NCBI GenBank assembly: GCA_036275365.1
Contig: DASUDX010000044.1
Span: 1-60,475, forward strand
Length of the DNA: 60,475 nucleotides
Source of the DNA: DASUDX01 sp036275365
Lineage (GTDB): Bacteria; Pseudomonadota; Gammaproteobacteria; Nevskiales; Nevskiaceae
Reading direction: 5' to 3'
The notes beneath the pieces were generated by a model. It did no database searches and was not told the DNA's origin. It saw only the letters and a program-made list of their open reading frames with translations. The number at the start of each line of letters is the position of its first letter. Positions within the stretch are counted from its first letter, which is position 1. Position numbers and translations under genes: made by a program. Below are positions 8,539-17,170 of the stretch, in pieces.

Positions 8539-9867
8539 TCAGCGCCGCGGGTCGAAGCGCAGCCGCTGTCCGCGCGGGGCGAGCACCTTCTGGCCATCCC
8601 AGGCCAGCTCGCCGTTGACCCAGGTGGCATCGATGCGGGCCGGGTAGGTGAAGCCCTCCAGCGGTGACCAGCCGCAGTGGTAGAGCACGCTCTCGCGGGT
8701 GACCGTGGTCTGGACCCGGTCATCGACCAGCACCAGATCGGCCCAGTAGCCCTCGCGCAGATAGCCGCGCTCGCGCACGCCGAACAGCTCGGCGGGGGCG
8801 TGGCAGACCTTGCGCACCAGGGTGTGCAGATCGAGCTCGCCCTTGGCCACCAGCCCGAACAGCATCAGCAGGGCGTGCTGCACCAGCGGCAGGCCGGAGG
8901 GTGCCTTGAAGTAGGGGCGCGCCTTCTCTTCCAGGGTATGGGGTGCGTGGTCGGTGGCCACCACATCGATCACATCGGCCATCACCGCCCGCACCAGGGC
9001 CTGGCGATCGGCCTCGGTCTTGACCGCCGGGTTGCACTTGATGGCCGCGCCGCGCTCGGCGTAGAGCGAGTCGTTGAGGGCCAGGTGGTGCACGCAGGCC
9101 TCCACCGTGATGCGCTTGCCGGCCAGCGGCCCGGCCTGGAAGAAGCTCAGTTCCTCGGCGGTGGTCAGATGCAGCACATGCAGGCGGCTGCCGTGCTTGC
9201 GCGCCAGCCCGGTGGCGAGCTCGGTGGATTTCCAGCAGGCCTCGCGCGAGCGGATCAGCGGGTGCTGGGAGAAGGGCACCTCATCGCCGTAGCGCTCGCG
9301 GGCGGCGGCCTCGTTGGCGAGGATCATCGGCGTGTCCTCGCAGTGGGTCACCACCATCAGCGGGCAGTCGCGGAAGATGGCGTCGAGCACCTCCGGATGG
9401 TCCACCAGCATGTTGCCGGTCGACGCGCCCATGAACACCTTCAGCGCGCAGGCCTCGTCCGGCTGCAGGCGCTGGATCTCGGCGAGGTTGTCGTTGGCGC
9501 CGCCGAAGTAGAAGGCGTAGTTGCCGTGACAGCGGCCTTCCGCCATCGCGTACTTCTCGGCCAGCCGCTCGCGGGTGGTGATGGTCGGCTGGTTGTTGGG
9601 CATGTCCATGAAGGAGGTGATGCCCCCGGCCACCGCCGCCGCGCTCTCGGTGGCCAGATTGCCCTTGTGGGTGAGCCCGGGCTCGCGGAAGTGCACCTGG
9701 TCGTCGATCATCCCCGGCATCAGCAGGCGCCCGGCGGCATCGGTCACCGCCTCGCCCGGACGGGCCGAGAGGGCCCCACCGACCTGCTCGATGCGGCCCT
9801 GGTGGACGCGCAGATCGCCCTCGATCAGGCGGCCTTCGTTGACGATGCGGGCATTGGTGATCAGCAC
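8539..9867 (-). CDS. pyrC: Dihydroorotase (amidohydrolase family)
   Basis: Interconverts carbamoyl-aspartate and dihydroorotate in pyrimidine synthesis; 442 aa from the GTG at 9867 (MLITNARIVN), preceded by GAGAG. The amidohydrolase fold shows the PGMIDDQVHFREPG segment, a carboxylated-Lys candidate in CALKVFMG, VVTHCED, LHVLHLT, and VVATDHAPH. The first metal-binding HxH is QVH here, that is the first His is Gln; the rest of the site looks intact, and this may be a subfamily trait. An allantoinase or hydantoinase assignment is less likely because DMPNNQP and SFMDMP fit dihydroorotases. Heads the minus-strand run to the PhoD-like gene. Confidence 0.85.
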   Translation of the reverse strand: MLITNARIVNEGRLIEGDLRVHQGRIEQVGGALSARPGEAVTDAAGRLLMPGMIDDQVHFREPGLTHKGNLATESAAAVAGGITSFMDMPNNQPTITTRERLAEKYAMAEGRCHGNYAFYFGGANDNLAEIQRLQPDEACALKVFMGASTGNMLVDHPEVLDAIFRDCPLMVVTHCEDTPMILANEAAARERYGDEVPFSQHPLIRSREACWKSTELATGLARKHGSRLHVLHLTTAEELSFFQAGPLAGKRITVEACVHHLALNDSLYAERGAAIKCNPAVKTEADRQALVRAVMADVIDVVATDHAPHTLEEKARPYFKAPSGLPLVQHALLMLFGLVAKGELDLHTLVRKVCHAPAELFGVRERGYLREGYWADLVLVDDRVQTTVTRESVLYHCGWSPLEGFTYPARIDATWVNGELAWDGQKVLAPRGQRLRFDPRR

Positions 9868-9920
9868 GGGCAGACTCTCGCGGGCGGGGCGCCCAGCGTA
9901 CGCCCGCGGCGGGTGGCCTG

Positions 9921-10865
9921 TCAGTCGGTGCGGACGACCCGCGCGGCGGCCAGCAGGGCCGGCTCCTCGCCGCTGTCGACGAAGCGCACGAAGCGCTCGA
10001 TCTCCGCCGCCAGCTGGCGCGGATGGCTCAGCGGCAGCCAGTGACCGCCGTCGATCTCGCGGCGCCACAGGCGCGGCACCCACTGCGCCAGATCGTCGAA
10101 CAGGGTGGGCGCGACGAAGCGGTCCTGCCGGGCCTGGATCAGCAGCACCGGCAGGCGGCAGTGGCGCGGCTGGGGATCGCGCAGGCGCGGCAGCACATTG
10201 GCGCGGTACAGGGCCACCCCATGGCAGCCATCGGCGCGCCGGGTGCGGGACGGCACCGTTTCCACCGGGCCGTCGAAGCGGCGCAGCAGCCGGGGCCAGA
10301 GCCGGTCCAGCCCGAGGCGCCAGGGCAGGGCGCCGAGACCGGGAATCTGGAAGCCGAAGATGTACCAGCTGCGCAGCAGCTGCTCCAGCAGGGCGCGCCG
10401 CGCCCCGGGCTGGGCGCTGCGCAGGCGCCGCCGGGCCCAGTGGCCGACATGGTCCAGCGAGGGGCCGGAGAGGGTGGTGAAGGAGGCGATGCGGCCCTGC
10501 TCGCGCGGGCCGCAGACCGATTCCCAGGACTGCATCGAGCCCCAGTCATGACCGACCAGATGCACCGGTCGCGGGCTGTCGATGGCGGTGAGCACGGCGG
10601 CCAGATCGGCGGCCAGCACCTCCAGCCGGTAGTCGGCCAGCGCGCGCGGCCGGCTCGAGCGGCCGGCGCCGCGCACATCGTAGGCCCAGACCTCGGCGTG
10701 CGCGCTCAGCGCCTCGGCGGTGGCGCTCCACACCTCGGCGCTGTCCGGGTAGCCATGCACCAGCAGCACCACCGGCGCCTGGCGGCGGCGGGCGCGGCAG
10801 GGCCAGCGGTAGACGGCCAGCGAAAGCGCGCCGGAGCGGACGATGCGGTGGGGTTGCAGGCTCAT
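9921..10865 (-). CDS. Alpha/beta hydrolase, epoxide-hydrolase-like
   Basis: 314-aa alpha/beta-hydrolase-fold enzyme. The oxyanion motif HGYPDS, the RGAGRSSRP segment and the nucleophile elbow GHDWGS (Asp as nucleophile) match the epoxide hydrolase/haloalkane dehalogenase branch. Near the C-terminus QARQDRF supplies an acidic residue and DGGHWLPL the catalytic His. No signal peptide, so cytoplasmic. It lies 50 nt upstream of the dihydroorotase on the same strand. Substrate cannot be told from the sequence. Confidence 0.8.
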   Translation of the reverse strand: MSLQPHRIVRSGALSLAVYRWPCRARRRQAPVVLLVHGYPDSAEVWSATAEALSAHAEVWAYDVRGAGRSSRPRALADYRLEVLAADLAAVLTAIDSPRPVHLVGHDWGSMQSWESVCGPREQGRIASFTTLSGPSLDHVGHWARRRLRSAQPGARRALLEQLLRSWYIFGFQIPGLGALPWRLGLDRLWPRLLRRFDGPVETVPSRTRRADGCHGVALYRANVLPRLRDPQPRHCRLPVLLIQARQDRFVAPTLFDDLAQWVPRLWRREIDGGHWLPLSHPRQLAAEIERFVRFVDSGEEPALLAAARVVRTD

Positions 10866-10923
10866 GCCCGCAGGCTGCGGGCGATCGCGCCAGTGCTCAA
10901 TGGCGCCATCGCCCGGTGCCGCT

Positions 10924-10943
10924 GGCCCGCCGGTGGGCGGGCC
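10924..10943 (-). terminator. GC hairpin downstream of the lipoprotein gene
   Basis: GGCCCGCC (10924-10931), loop GGTG, GGCGGGCC (10936-10943) forms a perfect 8-bp stem just past the stop of the minus-strand lipoprotein hydrolase. No U-tract follows, so termination would be weak or Rho-assisted. Confidence 0.35.
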
Positions 10944-10950
10944 CTGCCTC

Positions 10951-12501
10951 TCAGGGGTTGGCCGGCGCCTGCGGCAGATCGCCCGGCAGCAGCGGCAGGC
11001 CCACGGTGGCGGCCACCGTCACCGGCGTCGCCACCCGGGTGCCGGAATTGACATAGCGCGGCAGGAAGGAGGGGTAGAGCAGCAGGCGCAGCTCGTCGCC
11101 CTCGTTGAGCCGGGCCATGCCGCCGACCAGATCCAGGCTGAAGGCGCCATAGCCGCGCACCGGCGCCACCTGGTTGGGGTGCAGCAGGGTGTCGGTGCTG
11201 CTGCCGGCACGGCGGATCGCCAGGGCGGCGAACACGATCGGATCGCCGGCCTCCAGCCCGGCCGGGTCGCTGACCGTCAGATCCAGGCGCGGAATCCCGG
11301 CCAGCACGGCGCCGCCGGCCGCCACGGTGAACAGCGGCTGGCTCAGCGCGGCGGCCTGGGTGCCCTCCTGCAGCAGCAGGTTCTGCGCCGGCAGCTGCAC
11401 GGTCTGGCTGATCTCCGGCAGACGGCTGGTGACCACCCCGTCCTCACCACCGGAGGCGAGGTGCCAGCACAGCTCGGGGATGTAGCTGGCGCGGCCGGGC
11501 AGGCCCTTCAGCTTCTCGTCGAACCAGTCGAGGATCGACTGGTTCTTGTCGAGCCGGCCGCACTGCTCGCCGCTGCCGCCACCGACCAGGCTGTCGTGGC
11601 CGCCGGTCTTGGTCAGCAGGCGCACATCGCCGCCCTGGGCGGACACGCAGCGGTAGTTGTTGACTGCGTCGTTGAGGTTGAACAGGGTGTCCTCGGCGGA
11701 CTGCCAGTACAGCGCATCGATGGGGGTGAGCCGCCCCTCCTCGCAGTAGGAGATCAGGCTGTGGCGCCGCAGCAGGGCGAGCTTCTCCTCGTCCAGGTTG
11801 TTCATGGTCAGGCCCTGCACCAGGCCCTCGTTGACCTCGGCATCCTGGCGGCCGCCACCGCCGGCGGCATTGCCCGCGGCCGACAGCACGCTGGCCCAGA
11901 AGCTCTTGAACACCCCGCCCTGGAACAGCGAGTAGCGCAGGTCATGCCAGGTGATCTCCGGGACGATGGCATCGAGCCGGCGCTGCGGGTCGAGGGCATA
12001 GATCAGGTGCTGGAAGCCGCCGCCGTAGGAGCCGCCGGTGGCGCCGAGAATCAGATTGCCGTTGCGGTAGGCGAGCCAATCCAGATTGGCCTCGGCCCAG
12101 TCGACGATCTGCAGCAGGTCGCGGCCCTCGAGTTCCGGATCGAGGATGCGGATGGTGCCGCCGGAATCGCCGTGGCCGCGTTCGTCGATGGAGATCAGCC
12201 CGTAGCCGGCGGCGCTGAGCTCGGCCAGCAGGCCCGAGGTCGGGCGGGTGGCCTGGCGCGAGCCGCCGTAGCCATGGCTGTGCAGCACCAGCGGGTAGCG
12301 GGCGCCTTCCACCACCGTCTCCGGCTCGATCACGGTGAAGGCGATCGCCTCGCCGTCGACATCGGAGGCCAGCACCACATCGCGGACCTCGCCGTCGCGG
12401 GTGATCTCGCTGATGATCTCGCCGGCCGGTGCGGAGTCAGACGAACTCCCACAGGCCACCAGCAGCAGGGTGGACAGCAACAGGGGCAGGGCGCGCAGCA
12501 T
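10951..12501 (-). CDS. Exported lipoprotein alpha/beta hydrolase (CocE/prolyl-peptidase-like)
   Basis: 516-aa secreted hydrolase. MLRALPLLLSTLLLVACGSSS is a lipoprotein signal with lipobox LVAC. The mature protein has YPLVLHSHGYGGSR (oxyanion), DERGHGDSGG, a nucleophile elbow GGSYGGG and a C-terminal beta-rich region, resembling the X-Pro dipeptidyl-peptidase/CocE superfamily; esterase, amidase or peptidase activity cannot be separated. The ATG at 12501 was chosen over those at 12507 and 12552 because a GGAGG Shine-Dalgarno lies 6 nt before it. A good sigma-70 promoter sits upstream at 12556-12584. Confidence 0.75.
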   Translation of the reverse strand: MLRALPLLLSTLLLVACGSSSDSAPAGEIISEITRDGEVRDVVLASDVDGEAIAFTVIEPETVVEGARYPLVLHSHGYGGSRQATRPTSGLLAELSAAGYGLISIDERGHGDSGGTIRILDPELEGRDLLQIVDWAEANLDWLAYRNGNLILGATGGSYGGGFQHLIYALDPQRRLDAIVPEITWHDLRYSLFQGGVFKSFWASVLSAAGNAAGGGGRQDAEVNEGLVQGLTMNNLDEEKLALLRRHSLISYCEEGRLTPIDALYWQSAEDTLFNLNDAVNNYRCVSAQGGDVRLLTKTGGHDSLVGGGSGEQCGRLDKNQSILDWFDEKLKGLPGRASYIPELCWHLASGGEDGVVTSRLPEISQTVQLPAQNLLLQEGTQAAALSQPLFTVAAGGAVLAGIPRLDLTVSDPAGLEAGDPIVFAALAIRRAGSSTDTLLHPNQVAPVRGYGAFSLDLVGGMARLNEGDELRLLLYPSFLPRYVNSGTRVATPVTVAATVGLPLLPGDLPQAPANP

Positions 12502-12555
12502 GGTCATCCTCCGGTGGAGCGGCCGCCGGCATCGGGCCAGCCGCAATTTCACCGA

Positions 12556-12584
12556 AGTGTAATCAGCTGCCCGGCGCTTGCCAA
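12556..12584 (-). promoter_or_regulatory. Sigma-70-type promoter for the lipoprotein hydrolase
   Basis: On the minus strand, TTGGCA (-35, plus-strand 12579-12584) and TACACT (-10, 12556-12561) are separated by exactly 17 nt. The predicted start of transcription is near 12549, leaving a leader of about 48 nt containing the GGAGG ribosome binding site. Confidence 0.65.
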
Positions 12585-12612
12585 CGGAAAAAACGACTCC
12601 CCCGCCGCCTGT

Positions 12613-13203
12613 TCAGGGCCCGTCCACCCGGCTGACCCGGGCCAGCAGGCCGATGCGCGGGCTGTCCAGATGGTGGCGCTCGTCGCGTTTCATGCGCCGC
12701 CGCTCGCGCAGCCGCCACTGGCCACCCTCGCGGTCGGTGTAGACCAGATCGGCATCCAGCTGCAGATAGCGGTCGAGCAGCAGGGCCAGGCTGCCCTCCA
12801 CCTCGCTGACCTCGCTGACCGAGAAGCCGTCCGCCCCCGGCACCGGGTAGCGGCTGCCGAGCTGGACCCGCAGCGCCGGGCCGCGCTCGGTGGGCGGGTC
12901 GGACTGGGTCCAGCTGTAGCGCCCGAGCGGGCGGAAGCGCTTGCTGTTCTTCAGCCGCTGCCATTCGGTGTCCAGCGCGAAATCGCCCTCCGCGAGGCGG
13001 CTGATGCCGCGGCTCTTGAGCCCGGCCAGATCCTCGGCCGCCACCGCGCCCTGCTGGCTCGCCCGCAGGCCGCTGCGCGCGCCTTCGCTGGGCGGGGCGG
13101 TGTCCAGAAACACCAGCACATCCATCCGGTAGGTCTCGGCCGCGGCCAGCGGCGCGGCCAGCAGCAGGCACAGGGCGGTCAGGCAGGGAGCGAGCACTCT
13201 CAT
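12613..13203 (-). CDS. CsiV-family periplasmic protein
   Basis: 196-aa exported protein with a cleavable signal peptide (hydrophobic core about residues 4-20, ending PLAAA/ET). The body begins YRMDVLVFLD and contains LKNSKRFRPLGRYSWTQ, the pattern of the CsiV family, a peptidoglycan-associated factor described in gammaproteobacteria. Its ATG overlaps the mfd stop by 4 nt (ATGA), so it is translated from the mfd transcript; mfd neighbours CsiV genes in other gammaproteobacteria. Specific function here is inference. Confidence 0.75.
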   Translation of the reverse strand: MRVLAPCLTALCLLLAAPLAAAETYRMDVLVFLDTAPPSEGARSGLRASQQGAVAAEDLAGLKSRGISRLAEGDFALDTEWQRLKNSKRFRPLGRYSWTQSDPPTERGPALRVQLGSRYPVPGADGFSVSEVSEVEGSLALLLDRYLQLDADLVYTDREGGQWRLRERRRMKRDERHHLDSPRIGLLARVSRVDGP

Positions 13204-16200
13204 GCGGCGAGTGTAGTCAGCAGCCGCTCGATCTGGTCGCCGCGGGTGGCCGGCTCCGGCAGCGGCGCCTGGATGTGCAGCTTCTTCTGTCCTTCCAGGC
13301 GATAGACCTTGGGCTGGGTCTGGATCAGCTTGATCAGCTTGACCGGCTCGATCCTCGGTTCCGGGCCGAACTCGAGCACCGCGCCGCGGGCGCTCACCCG
13401 CAGCCGCGACAGGCCCAGGGCCTGGGCGCGGATGCGCAGGCGGGCGGCCTCGAGCAGGCGCTCGGCCGGCGGCGGCAGCAGGCCGAAGCGATCGATCATC
13501 TCGACCTTGAGCTCATCCAGCGCCTCGACCGTGCCGCACTCGGCGGCGCGCTTGTAGAGCACCAGACGCTGGTGCACATCGGGCACATAGTCGTCCGGGA
13601 TCAGGCTGCTGACGCCGAGATCCACCTCGCAGTCGCTGGCGCCGAAGGGCGCATCGGCGAGCTTGCCGGATTTCAGGGCCTTGACCGCCCGCGCCAGCAG
13701 CTCGGCGTACATCGTGAAGCCGACCTCCTCGATCTGGCCGGACTGGTCCTCGCCCAGCAGCTCGCCGGCCCCGCGGATCTCCAGATCGTGGGTGGCCAGG
13801 GCAAAGCCCGAGCCCAGCTCGCCGAGGGTCTCGATGGCATCGAGCCGCTTCTGCGCATCGGCGCTCAGGGCCCGCTTCGAGGGCACCAGCAGATAGGCGT
13901 AGGCGCGGTGGTGGCTGCGGCCGACGCGGCCGCGCAGCTGGTGCAGCTGGGCCAGACCGAGACGATCGGCGCGGTCGATCAGAATGGTGTTGGCGCTGGG
14001 CACATCGATGCCCGATTCGATGATGGTGGTGCTGACCAGGATGTCGAAGCGCTGGTGGTAGAAATCCAGCATCACCTGTTCCAGCTCGCGCTCGCGCATC
14101 TGGCCGTGGGCGAACTGTACGCGCGCCTCCGGCAGCAGTTTCTGCAGCTTCTCCGCCACCAGGGCGATGTCCGATACCTCGTTGTAGAGGTAGTAGACCT
14201 GGCCGCCGCGCTTGAGCTCGCGCTGGCAGGCCTCCACCACCAGGTTCTGGTCCCACTCGGCGACGAAGGTGCGGATCGCCAGCCGCGAGGCCGGCGGGGT
14301 GGCGATGATGGAGAGGTCGCGCAACCCGGCCAGGCTCATGTTGAGGGTGCGTGGAATTGGCGTGGCGGTGAGGGTGAGCAGGTCCACCTCGGCGCGCAGG
14401 TTCTTGAGCTTCTCCTTGTGGCGCACGCCGAAGCGGTGTTCCTCGTCCACCACCACCAGCCCCAGGTTCTTGAACTTCACATCACCCTGCAGCAGGCGAT
14501 GGGTGCCGATGACGATGTCGAGCCGCCCTTCCGCCAGCTCCTGCAGCATCGCCGCCTGTTCCTTGCTGGTGCGCAGGCGCGACAGCGCCGCCACCTTGAT
14601 CGGCCAGGCGTCCTGCCCGGCCTCGTTCATGTACTGGGCGAAGCGGTCACGGAAATTCTTCTCGTGCTGCTGGGCGAGCAGGGTGGTGGGCGCGAGCAGA
14701 CAGACCTGGCGGCCGGCGCGCGCCACCGCGAAGCAGGCGCGCAGCGCCACCTCGGTCTTGCCGAAGCCGACATCGCCGCAGACCACCCGGTCCATCGGCT
14801 TGTCCGCGGCGAGATCGGCCAGCACCGCGTCGATCGCCTTCTGCTGGTCCGGGGTGGTTTCGAAGGGGAAGCCCTCGCAGAAGCGCGCGTAGTCGGCGGT
14901 ATCCAGCTCCAGCTTGAGGCCCATCTTGGCCGCGCGCCGCGCCTGGATCTGCAGCAGCTCGGCGGCCACATCGTTGGCCTTCTCGCGGGCGCGGGCCTGG
15001 GCCTTGCTCCAGCGCTCCGAGCCCAGCGCATGCAGGGGGGCGTTGTCCTCCTCGGCGCCGGTGTAGCGGTGGATCAGCCCGAGGCTGCCCACCGGCACAT
15101 AGATCTTGGCGCCCTCCGCGTACTCCAGCACCAGGTACTCGGCCTCCACTCCGCCGGCCTCCAGCCGCTCCAGTCCGCGGTAGCGGCCCACCCCGTGCTG
15201 CACATGCACCACCGGCGACCCGAGCGAGAGCGAGGAGAGATCGCGCAGCAGGGTTTCCGGATCGCGCACCTTGGCGCGCTTGCGCGATTCCACCGGCGCG
15301 CGGGCGCCGAAGATCTGCGCCTCGGCGACCAGGGTCAGGCCCTCGCTGCCGAGCTCCACGCCCTGCTGCAGCGGGCCCAGCACGATGCCGTAGCGGTTGT
15401 TGCCGCTGAGGAAGTCCGGCCAGTCGCGGTGTTCGCGCGGGATCACCCCGAGCGGCTTGAGCCAGGCCAGCAGCGCCTCGCGGCGGCCGGGGGACTCGGC
15501 CACGAACAGCATCCGGCTGGCCGGTTGGCCGGTCTGCAGGCGCAGGCGCAGGGTCTCGCCACCGCCCACCGCCAGCGTCTGCCAGCCCTGGGTCAGGGCT
15601 GCCAGATCGACCTCGGCCAGCGCGCCGAGGCGGGACAGACTCTCCCCCAGCGGCAGATACAGATGCTCGGGCTGCATCAGCGGGCGCTCGAGATCGCCGC
15701 GATAGCGCTCGTAGCGCTCGTGGATCTGCTGCAGATCCTCGGCCAGCGCGGTTTCCAGCGAGCACAACCGGGCCACCCGGGTCGAGGCCGGCAGATAGTC
15801 GAACAGGGTGGCGGTGCTGTCCTCGGCGAAGAACAGCGGCAGATAGCTCTCGATGCCTCCGGGCATCAGATTCTTGCTGACCTGGGTGTAGATGCGCGAG
15901 CGCGAGGGGTCGCCGGGGAAGTAGGCGCGGTAGCGGCGGCGGAAGGTGTCGATGCCCTCGCGGTCGGTGGGGAACTCGCGTGCCGGCAGCAGGCGGATCG
16001 CGCTGACCTTCTCGGTGGAGCGCTGGGTCTCCGGATCGAAGCTGCGGATGCTGTCGATCTCGTCATCGAACAGATCGAGGCGGAAGGCCTGCTCGGAACC
16101 CATCGGGAACAGGTCGATCAGAGCCCCGCGCACGGCGAACTCGCCCTGGGTCTGCACCTCGGAGACGGCGGTGTAGCCGGTGGCGATCAGCCGCTCGCGG

Positions 16201-16592
16201 AAACCCGCCAGCGGCAGCTTCTGCCCCGGCTGCAGCTCCAGCGCCCGCGCCTGCAGCCAGGCCCGCGGTGGCAGCCGCTGCAGCAGGGCGTCGGCGCTGA
16301 TCAGCAGGATGCCGCGGGTTTGTTCAGGCAGCGCATGGAGCGCCGACAATCGCGCCGAGAGCAGCTCCTGGTGCGGCGAGAAGGGGTCATAGGGCAGCAC
16401 CTCCGGATCGGGGAAGTGCAGCAGCGGCAGGCGTCCGGCGGTGAAGAAGCGCAGCGCCTCCTCCAGCCGGTAGGCCTGCTGCTCATTGCCGGCCACCGCC
16501 AGCACCAGGCCCGGTGCGGCTTCGGCGGCACGCACCACCGCCAGTGCCTGGGCGGCCACGGCCGGGCGGGGATCAGGGGAATCGACGGTCAT
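13200..16592 (-). CDS. mfd: Transcription-repair coupling factor
   Basis: DNA translocase that removes stalled RNA polymerase and recruits UvrA; 1130 aa from the ATG at 16592. Order: UvrB-homology module (about 30-330), RNA-polymerase-interacting domain starting near VHVQHGVGRYRGLE, helicase domains with Walker A GDVGFGKTEVALR and Walker B VVVDEEHRFG, motif VI QLRGRVGRS, and a C-terminal D7 domain. The frame is open further upstream to 17690 but without homology. A -10-like GATAAT lies on the minus strand at 16635-16640, about 43 nt before the start, in the divergent gap with the metal-efflux operon. The window also holds uvrB, recJ and tag. Confidence 0.96.
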   Translation of the reverse strand: MTVDSPDPRPAVAAQALAVVRAAEAAPGLVLAVAGNEQQAYRLEEALRFFTAGRLPLLHFPDPEVLPYDPFSPHQELLSARLSALHALPEQTRGILLISADALLQRLPPRAWLQARALELQPGQKLPLAGFRERLIATGYTAVSEVQTQGEFAVRGALIDLFPMGSEQAFRLDLFDDEIDSIRSFDPETQRSTEKVSAIRLLPAREFPTDREGIDTFRRRYRAYFPGDPSRSRIYTQVSKNLMPGGIESYLPLFFAEDSTATLFDYLPASTRVARLCSLETALAEDLQQIHERYERYRGDLERPLMQPEHLYLPLGESLSRLGALAEVDLAALTQGWQTLAVGGGETLRLRLQTGQPASRMLFVAESPGRREALLAWLKPLGVIPREHRDWPDFLSGNNRYGIVLGPLQQGVELGSEGLTLVAEAQIFGARAPVESRKRAKVRDPETLLRDLSSLSLGSPVVHVQHGVGRYRGLERLEAGGVEAEYLVLEYAEGAKIYVPVGSLGLIHRYTGAEEDNAPLHALGSERWSKAQARAREKANDVAAELLQIQARRAAKMGLKLELDTADYARFCEGFPFETTPDQQKAIDAVLADLAADKPMDRVVCGDVGFGKTEVALRACFAVARAGRQVCLLAPTTLLAQQHEKNFRDRFAQYMNEAGQDAWPIKVAALSRLRTSKEQAAMLQELAEGRLDIVIGTHRLLQGDVKFKNLGLVVVDEEHRFGVRHKEKLKNLRAEVDLLTLTATPIPRTLNMSLAGLRDLSIIATPPASRLAIRTFVAEWDQNLVVEACQRELKRGGQVYYLYNEVSDIALVAEKLQKLLPEARVQFAHGQMRERELEQVMLDFYHQRFDILVSTTIIESGIDVPSANTILIDRADRLGLAQLHQLRGRVGRSHHRAYAYLLVPSKRALSADAQKRLDAIETLGELGSGFALATHDLEIRGAGELLGEDQSGQIEEVGFTMYAELLARAVKALKSGKLADAPFGASDCEVDLGVSSLIPDDYVPDVHQRLVLYKRAAECGTVEALDELKVEMIDRFGLLPPPAERLLEAARLRIRAQALGLSRLRVSARGAVLEFGPEPRIEPVKLIKLIQTQPKVYRLEGQKKLHIQAPLPEPATRGDQIERLLTTLAA

Positions 16593-16682
16593 CCGGAACC
16601 CCCGGGCGGGGGTGGGGTCGGCAAAAGGGGCGCGATTATCGCACCGGCCCGGGGCGGTTCCGCTCTGTGCTACGGTGCCTCG

Positions 16683-17105
16683 GTGAAGCCCGGTTCCACT
16701 CTGCTGCGTCTGCTGCTCGCCCTGCTGATCCTCGGCGGGCTGGGTGTCGGCGTGAGCGGCGCCCACCCTCACCACCACCGGGTGATGGCCAGCAGCGTCC
16801 CGCAGGCCGATCACGGGCACGATCATCATCCGCTTGCCGCCGCCCTGCATGGCAGCTCGGTGCTTGACCAGGCCCACTGGCAGGCCCATGCCGAAGGCGA
16901 CCAGGACCTGGAGACCGAGGGGCCGACCCAGCGCACCGAGCGCAGCCCCGAGGGTATCGAGGGACTGACGGCAACCGGGCTGGCTCCGCCCCGGCTGGCC
17001 GCCGCCGCCCCCCTTCGCGCGCCCCCGGCGCGACCACCGTCCCAGGCCCCACCCGGCCGGGCCAGACCCCCTCTGCGCGGCCCGCCCCTGCACCCGTTCT
17101 GCTGA
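16683..17105 (+). CDS. Small His-rich exported protein leading the metal-efflux operon (CzcI-like)
   Basis: 140-aa protein from a GTG start. A hydrophobic signal (about residues 7-27) is followed by HPHHHR, DHGHDHHP and further scattered His, then a Pro/Ala-rich tail ending LHPFC. Position directly before czcCBA (66-nt gap) and the His clusters suggest periplasmic metal binding or sensing like CzcI, but no true homology is claimed. Divergent from mfd with about 90 nt between starts. The GTG at 16683 is the best start before the signal peptide. Confidence 0.6.
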   Translation: MKPGSTLLRLLLALLILGGLGVGVSGAHPHHHRVMASSVPQADHGHDHHPLAAALHGSSVLDQAHWQAHAEGDQDLETEGPTQRTERSPEGIEGLTATGLAPPRLAAAAPLRAPPARPPSQAPPGRARPPLRGPPLHPFC

Positions 17106-17170
17106 TTGCACCTGGCCTTCCGGGCCGGGTTCCGGGCACCGGGCGTGCCCTTCGCAGCGGGAGAGGTGGG

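Noticed and set aside
13275..17105. 1276-codon open frame antisense to mfd
   Set aside because: Low-complexity translation rich in Gly, Ala, His and Gln from the GC-biased opposite strand; mfd is certain. Only its last part (16683-17105), beyond mfd, is kept as a gene.
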